From contig SVNO01000001.1 of assembly GCA_015066845.1 (NCBI GenBank), forward strand, positions 62,001 to 126,000: a stretch of 64,000 nucleotides of DNA. Direction: 5' to 3'. Below, in pieces: positions 62,701-64,000 of the stretch. The translations under genes were made by a program, and so were the position numbers. Source of the stretch: Ruminococcus sp. Lineage in GTDB: Bacteria > Bacillota > Clostridia > Oscillospirales > Ruminococcaceae. How positions within the stretch are numbered: position 1 is the first letter of the stretch; each line of letters begins with the position of its first letter. Under the pieces are notes generated by a model. The model was not told the origin of the DNA, made no database searches, and saw only the letters and a program-made list of their open reading frames with translations.

Positions 62701-64000
62701 TTATTGATTGGTCTTGACCACCTTGATATTGTAGAGCGTGAGGTTGTAGTTATCCTGCTTGCCCATCTGGAACAGGAGCGTGGCAGTTTCCGTATCGGAG
62801 GCAGTGAATGTGGCTTCATAATGTGTTTTATCCGCCGCAGGTGCAATGCTGTCCTCCAGCAATGCCTTGCCGCCCTTGTCGGTTTGCACTACCAGTGGAA
62901 TGTCATCCGCTGCGGTGCATGTATAATCAAACTGTACACGATACTCGCCGCCGGCTTTCAGTCCGAGGTCGGGGATCCGTGCCTGAATGTCCGTTTCTGC
63001 CGCACCGCCCATCATGACGTTAATCCAGAACGACTTATCATAATCGTTGACATAGCCGTAGACATTCGCGCCGGAATCTGCGTTGGATTCGCAGGTATAG
63101 ACGGAATTTTCAGCGATATTCAGACCGAGCTGTGAAGATTCCATGCCCAATGCCTGACAAATCTTGTCAGCAAGCACATAGGCACTGTTCTGCTGCGTAA
63201 TTGCAGAGGGATGCCAGTCGGAGCCGATACCGTCCACCTGAATATTCTGGGTGACGGACAAATAACTCGTCACGCGCGTATCTCCCGTTTCTTCGCTGTA
63301 GTCCTTGACTGCCTGCTCAATCAGGTCATAAATTTCAGGGCCGCCCATTGTACCCATCGTACAGATGAGGTAGGCATCCGGATTGTAGCCGCGCAGCATT
63401 TTCAGAAAGTCCACATAACCTGCAATGAATTCCTGTCCGCGTGTTTCCGGCTCTTTGGCAACATAGTTGATGTCATTCGTGCCGAGGTTAATAACGACCA
63501 CGTCGTTTTTGCGCGCTTCAAAATCCCACGGCGTGTTGTATTCCCAGTGCTTGCTCGTCAACGCGTACACATCCGGTACAAGGGAATCGGTGTTCTTATC
63601 ACCGGAGGAATAACCGGAAATAATGCCGTGACCGCTGTAGCTGACTGCACTGCAATCCGCATTAAGCTGCTGTGCGGTGAGATAGGCATAGGATTTGCTG
63701 AAATTCTCCGTTGCCGTCATGAACGGGTCGGAGCTTGACTTGCCCTCTACGCCATACGCGCAGGTGATGGAATCGCCGATGAATTCAATCATCAGTTCTT
63801 TTTTTGCGACCGGCTGTACGGGAATGGATGCAGAGGATGTCACATCCACACTTTTCACGCCGATACCACCGTACATTGCCTCGGACAGGAGCATTACCTT
63901 GACCTTGGCAGTTTTCTGAGCCGTGCCCTCAAAGAGGGTGACGGTTTCGGATTCCGTTGTCATCAGGGAATCCACCAGCAGCGCATCATCCACATACACC
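62701..64000 (-). CDS. SGNH/GDSL hydrolase, CE2-like esterase with carbohydrate-binding tail (5' end outside the window)
   Basis: At least 432 residues; the beginning lies beyond 64000. A jelly-roll-like N-terminal part (YVDDALLVDS, MYGGIGVKSVDV) precedes the SGNH core: block I FIGDSITCAYG with nucleophile Ser, block III LGTNDINY and block V DWHPS with catalytic Asp/His. This order matches CE2 acetyl-xylan esterases. The last about 130 residues form a beta-sandwich like CBM4/9 (MMGGAAETDIQARIPDLG). Probably secreted and active on plant polysaccharide. Confidence 0.85.
   Translation of the reverse strand, partial: VYVDDALLVDSLMTTESETVTLFEGTAQKTAKVKVMLLSEAMYGGIGVKSVDVTSSASIPVQPVAKKELMIEFIGDSITCAYGVEGKSSSDPFMTATENFSKSYAYLTAQQLNADCSAVSYSGHGIISGYSSGDKNTDSLVPDVYALTSKHWEYNTPWDFEARKNDVVVINLGTNDINYVAKEPETRGQEFIAGYVDFLKMLRGYNPDAYLICTMGTMGGPEIYDLIEQAVKDYSEETGDTRVTSYLSVTQNIQVDGIGSDWHPSAITQQNSAYVLADKICQALGMESSQLGLNIAENSVYTCESNADSGANVYGYVNDYDKSFWINVMMGGAAETDIQARIPDLGLKAGGEYRVQFDYTCTAADDIPLVVQTDKGGKALLEDSIAPAADKTHYEATFTASDTETATLLFQMGKQDNYNLTLYNIKVVKTNQ

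Overview
The window comes from a low-to-mid GC Gram-positive bacterium of the Clostridia, most likely a Ruminococcus or close relative (Oscillospiraceae/Ruminococcaceae). The reasons are AddAB instead of RecBCD, the hprK-murB-rapZ-whiA-dnaE-pfkA block, strong Shine-Dalgarno sites, sigma-A promoters with 17-bp spacers, a dockerin-type repeat on a secreted protein, an SGNH/CE2-like esterase with a carbohydrate-binding tail, and tetrahydrofolate and preQ1-type riboswitches. It is chromosomal. I see no rRNA, tRNA, CRISPR array, insertion sequence or prophage. Both ends cut genes: addA at the left and an SGNH hydrolase at the right.

Layout. 1-5.7 kb: addBA (minus). 5.8-9.8 kb: a secreted dockerin protein, then a Cache-type diguanylate cyclase overlapping a solute-binding lipoprotein. 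9.8-11.1 kb (minus): a 44-residue Asn/Gln/Ser-only protein that needs a minus-strand reading, an anti-sigma protein and an ECF sigma factor with a repeat-containing leader. 11.4-13.4 kb: a YkgJ-type cysteine cluster protein and purB. 13.5-31.5 kb is a long minus-strand housekeeping block: rpsO-pnp, proC, a folate transporter under a THF riboswitch, pfkA, dnaE, whiA, rapZ, murB, hprK, a membrane-anchored hydrolase-like protein, three Rnf-like membrane subunits and rpe. 31.6-37.2 kb (plus): a MurJ/SpoVB-type flippase, then a complete preQ1 operon (queD-queE-folE-DUF1275-queC-queF) behind a preQ1-like riboswitch and an intrinsic terminator. 37.3-43.1 kb: a DMT transporter, luxS, an SdpI/SdpR/YhfC-type operon with two matching operators, prs and ppa. 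43.6-45.6 kb: hpt and a purine permease. 45.6-47.3 kb: a collagen-like protein with its probable glycosyltransferase. 47.6-53.3 kb: a sodium symporter, a second diguanylate cyclase, a small lipoprotein, an HD hydrolase and a GH13 enzyme fused to DUF1653. 53.4-62.7 kb: two more ECF sigma/anti-sigma modules flanking an ABC exporter. The end is the SGNH hydrolase.

How the genes fit together. Purine and PRPP metabolism recurs (purB, prs, ppa, hpt, purine permease), as does folate/7-deazaguanine metabolism (folT, folE, que genes). Envelope sensing is rich: three ECF sigma/anti-sigma pairs, two diguanylate cyclases and two solute-binding lipoproteins without permeases.

The most unusual item is the RnfD-RnfE-RnfA-like trio after rpe. 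It has no rnfB, rnfC or rnfG beside it, and by motif alignment it lacks the flavinylation threonine and three of the four membrane [2Fe-2S] cysteines, so it may be a non-redox derivative of the Rnf/Nqr membrane core. Other points of interest are the collagen-like protein/glycosyltransferase pair, the SdpR-like promoter bracketed by two identical-geometry operators, a DUF1275 protein inside the queuosine operon, and an interspersed repeat ending in GGCAATACCGCACAAAG. All calls come from reading the sequence and from family knowledge; no database search was run.
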